Assembly (NCBI RefSeq): GCF_011045025.1
Contig: NZ_JAAKZX010000025.1
Location: 1-64,000 of the forward strand
DNA: 64,000 nt
Reading direction: 5' to 3'
Source: Streptomyces ureilyticus
GTDB lineage: Bacteria; Actinomycetota; Actinomycetes; Streptomycetales; Streptomycetaceae
This document shows positions 61,820-64,000 of the stretch, one piece after another; the first letter of the stretch is position 1; each line of letters opens with the position of its first letter. The notes beneath the pieces are model-generated. The model was not told where the DNA came from and searched no databases. It worked only from the letters and a program-made list of their open reading frames with translations. A program made the translations under genes and the position numbers.

Positions 61820-62224
61820 CGTGCGCTCCAGTTCGTGGAAGGAGCTGCCGTCCCTGTGAAATCTATCGCCTACCTGCGGATTCGCGAGGTCGACGACGTT
61901 TATCCGCGCACCGGAAGTGAAACGCGGGCGCGTGCGGCGCGCGCGTGGGCGAGGTGTGCGCCGGGGCGTTGAAGTGCGCCCGAAGACCGGATCCGGGAGG
62001 CCTGGGTATACGTCATAGAGGGCGGATGGGTGCCCCATGCACGAAGTGAGCGGCGGGCCGGGCGGGGGCTTGAGGACGAACGGCTCGGATGATTACACAG
62101 CGTGAAGCAACCATTCGACAGTTCGATTCGTATATCTCCGTGGAAGCCCTGCGGACCCGTCAGGCACCATGACGCCGGAGCGTCACGATCCGCTTGACTG
62201 GGAAGCACCGAGCAAGGAGAACCA
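61820..62224. other. 405-bp divergent intergenic region before tgmA
   Basis: Promoter region for the serine hydrolase (minus) and the RiPP pair (plus). It contains a TATATC element at 62131-62136 but no well-spaced -35. No gene or clear operator was seen. Confidence 0.45.
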
Positions 62225-62416
62225 ATGCGACCGTTCGCGCTCAACTATGCACGTCCGGCCCCGCAGTTGGAGGTCAGCGTTCCGTACGCCTATGACTCCA
62301 GACTGCAATTGAACGTCCTGCCCGACGGGCGGCTCGCCGCTCATGACTACGCCGTGTTGCGGGAACTGGGGGCCACGACGTCCACGGCGGGCTCGAAGAC
62401 CCACTTCGACGACTGA
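62225..62416 (+). CDS. tgmA: Putative ATP-grasp-modified RiPP precursor (graspetide)
   Basis: A 63-residue precursor. The leader MRPFALNYARPA and the LQLNVLPDGRLA segment are the conserved TgmA leader elements read by the partner ATP-grasp ligase. The C-terminal core LGATTSTAGSKTHFDD is rich in Thr/Ser/Lys (nucleophiles) and ends in two Asp (acceptors), as expected for side-chain-to-side-chain ester or amide macrocycles. ATG at 62225 has AAGGAG five to six bases upstream. The maturase follows 15 bp later. The product, ring pattern and role are unknown. Confidence 0.92.
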   Translation: MRPFALNYARPAPQLEVSVPYAYDSRLQLNVLPDGRLAAHDYAVLRELGATTSTAGSKTHFDD

Positions 62417-62431
62417 AGACGGACCCCCACG

Positions 62432-63424
62432 ATGACGGTTCTGATCCTGACGTGCGAACAGGATGTAACCGCGGACATGGTGGTGGCGCGACTGGACGGG
62501 ACGGGTGTCCCGGTCGTCCGCCTCGACCCCGCGGACCTGCCGGGAGGCGTCGCCCTGTCGGGCGAGTTCGTGCACGGCGTCTTCCGCGGACATCTGTCCG
62601 CCGGTGGCCGGCTGGTGACCATGAGCGGTCTGCGGTCCGTCTGGGTCCGCAGGCCCGGTGTGCCCGCGACGCGGGTCGCCGAGCCGTCCGCCTGGCTCAC
62701 CGAGGAGTCCGCGCAGGCGCTCTACGGCATGCTGCGCTCCACCGGCGCGCGCTGGATGAACCACCCCGACGCGGCCCGCCAGGCCCGCCACAAGCCCTGG
62801 CAGCTTCACCTCGCACAGCGCTGCGGGCTTCCCGTGCCCGCCACACTGATCACCACGTTCCCGCAGGCCGCCCGCGACTTCGCGGAACGCTTCCCGGACC
62901 TGGTGGTCAAGCCCGTCTCGGGCGCACACCCGCAGGAGCCGCCGAGGGCGGTTCCGACCAGCAGGGTCGCACCCGAGACGGATTTCTCGGCCGTCGCGTT
63001 CGGCCCCACACTGTTGCAACGGCGCGTGGCCAAGCGCGCCGACATCCGGCTGACCTGCGTCGGCGACCGGTTCTTCGCCGCCCGCAAGGCCGTAGCCAAA
63101 GGCGCCGATCCCAGTGAGGTCGACGTCCGGTTCGCCACCTCCGCGGAACCCTGGCAGCCGGTCGAGACACCGCCGCGGGTCGCCGCGAGCGTGCACGACT
63201 ACCTTCAGGAGGCCCAACTCTCGTACGGCGCATTCGACTTCGCCGAGGACGCCGACGGCATCTGGTGGTTTCTCGAGTGCAACCAGGCGGGCCAGTTCGG
63301 CTTCGTGGAAATAGAGACGGAGCAGCCGATCGCACGCGCCGTCGCCGACTGGCTCGCGGCACCACTCCCGGACACGGCGCCGCACAACGGCCACGTGCCC
63401 ATGGAGTCGGTCACCTGCGAGTGA
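62432..63424 (+). CDS. tgmB: ATP-grasp ribosomal peptide maturase
   Basis: A 330-residue ATP-grasp ligase of the TgmB/MvdD-like type. The N-terminal domain (VLILTCEQDVTADMVVARLD) is followed by NHPDAARQARHKPWQLHLAQ, the ATP lid region VVKPVSGAHP, LTCVGDRFFAARKA and the metal-binding end WFLECNQAGQFGFVE. It activates Asp/Glu side chains of TgmA as acyl-phosphates so that Thr/Ser/Lys can close the rings. ATG at 62432. Its stop overlaps the convergent downstream gene by 14 bp. The O-methyltransferase (PIMT-like) often found as a third gene is not present directly downstream, which is unusual. Confidence 0.93.
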   Translation: MTVLILTCEQDVTADMVVARLDGTGVPVVRLDPADLPGGVALSGEFVHGVFRGHLSAGGRLVTMSGLRSVWVRRPGVPATRVAEPSAWLTEESAQALYGMLRSTGARWMNHPDAARQARHKPWQLHLAQRCGLPVPATLITTFPQAARDFAERFPDLVVKPVSGAHPQEPPRAVPTSRVAPETDFSAVAFGPTLLQRRVAKRADIRLTCVGDRFFAARKAVAKGADPSEVDVRFATSAEPWQPVETPPRVAASVHDYLQEAQLSYGAFDFAEDADGIWWFLECNQAGQFGFVEIETEQPIARAVADWLAAPLPDTAPHNGHVPMESVTCE

Positions 63425-64000
63425 GCCGTACGGACAGACCGCGGGCGGTGAACACCGGCTCGGCGTCGTGCCCGTCGACCACGATGCGGCTGAACCGGCC
63501 GCGCAGGACACGGGCGTCGATGACCGGAATCATGGTGCCCGGCTCCGGGGGCCGCTGGTCGTCCAGGCGGATGACCAGCGTGCTGTCCCGGTCGAGGAGC
63601 ACGCGCCGGGTCACCGTCAGGGCCGGTGTCCTGTCATCGGTGACCGTCACGTCAAGGGTCGTACCGGACGACTGGGCGTACGCGCCGCGCACCCGGAGCG
63701 GCGACGCCGTCCGCAGCGCGCCACCCCGCACCTGCACGTCCCCGCATCCAAGGGCGTCCCGTGAACCGGTCGCGAGGACGCCCTCCTCCAGCGTGGTGCC
63801 GCCGGTGTAGCCGTTGGCGCCCGCGAGGGTCAGCGTGCCGGTGCCCCGCTTGACCAGCGAGCCGCGCCCGCCGATGTCGTTGCGCCAGGTGTCGGCCGCG
63901 GCGAAGCCGCCGTCGGCGGCGTTCATCGTGACGCGCACGTCCGAGTCGAACGTCCCGTATCCGTCGGCGGCGGCGAAGAGGTTCAGCCGGCCCCACTGCT
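63411..64000 (-). CDS. C-terminal part of a protein with autotransporter-type beta-strand repeat (runs off window)
   Basis: At least 196 C-terminal codons; the 5' end is beyond 64000. The sequence LVKRGTGTLTLAGANGYTGG followed by TTLEEGVLATGS is the passenger-associated beta-strand repeat (PATR). The upstream WGRLNLFAAADGYGTF resembles the end of a PAP2-type phosphatase domain seen in some Streptomyces secreted proteins fused to such repeats. A secreted phosphatase-like enzyme with a short beta-helix is the best guess. No anchor is visible at the C-terminus. Confidence 0.7.
   Translation of the reverse strand, partial: QWGRLNLFAAADGYGTFDSDVRVTMNAADGGFAAADTWRNDIGGRGSLVKRGTGTLTLAGANGYTGGTTLEEGVLATGSRDALGCGDVQVRGGALRTASPLRVRGAYAQSSGTTLDVTVTDDRTPALTVTRRVLLDRDSTLVIRLDDQRPPEPGTMIPVIDARVLRGRFSRIVVDGHDAEPVFTARGLSVRLTRR

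Overview
This is a high-GC actinobacterial chromosome segment that reads as Streptomyces. The signs are GC-rich third codon positions, many GTG starts and GTGA/ATGA overlaps, LAxTG sortase-anchored secreted enzymes, a DUF5753/DUF397 pair, a TgmA/TgmB RiPP pair, several IclR, GntR and ROK regulators, and a GTP cyclohydrolase II gene group that matches one known from S. coelicolor. I saw no rRNA, tRNA or CRISPR array. Function calls rest on motifs and remembered families, since no search could be run.

Layout. (1) 0-11.8 kb is a catabolic island for amines or aromatic aldehydes: a minus-strand operon (TPP-dependent decarboxylase-like enzyme, aldehyde dehydrogenase, atypical SDR) diverges from an IclR regulator. 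An APC permease, a copper/topaquinone amine oxidase, a second IclR, a second aldehyde dehydrogenase and a WrbA-type quinone reductase follow. The logic is amine import, oxidation to aldehyde, then oxidation to acid. (2) 11.9-16.9 kb has a methyltransferase/AraC divergent pair, a thioredoxin-like lipoprotein with CcdA, and a vanadium haloperoxidase. (3) 17-28 kb is a cell-envelope and polysaccharide region: a probably frameshifted GT39-like transferase, an ECF sigma factor fused through a membrane segment to an arabinose-binding (AbfB) domain, and two LAxTG-anchored secreted enzymes. Gene debris is scattered through it (truncated UvrD-type helicase, Lhr-type fragment, IS3 transposase fragment, YceI remnant). 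(4) 28.4-31.4 kb holds a DUF5753 protein without its HTH, DUF397, a MerR-sliding-clamp fusion, a VOC protein and an ABC ATPase remnant.

(5) 31.6-39.4 kb looks like a stress or dormancy regulon: three tandem-domain universal stress proteins, a CPA2-type antiporter with its RCK_C subunit, and a P-type cation ATPase. DosR/DevR-like boxes lie upstream of each universal stress gene. (6) 39.5-44.3 kb is a copper-homeostasis island (CopZ, DUF5134 membrane protein, CopA, secreted His-rich protein) with three CsoR-type palindromes. (7) 44.4-55.3 kb contains a YihY protein and then a cluster with CDP-alcohol phosphatidyltransferase, MDR oxidoreductase, PTPS homologue, glycosyltransferase, methyltransferase, flippase-like membrane protein, creatininase-family hydrolase, a GTP cyclohydrolase II with the Tyr-to-Met change linked to release of formylated product, and two saccharopine-dehydrogenase-like enzymes. 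I regard this as the best candidate for an undescribed biosynthetic system, probably a pterin- or pyrimidine-derived, glycosylated or membrane-linked product.

(8) 55.3-60.3 kb has a GntR regulator with two matching operators, a ROK regulator, and a PLP enzyme plus kinase pair resembling hydroxylysine or ethanolamine kinase with phospho-lyase. (9) 60.5-64 kb has a class C beta-lactamase-like hydrolase, the graspetide-type RiPP pair tgmA/tgmB, and the 3' part of a beta-strand-repeat protein that runs off the window.
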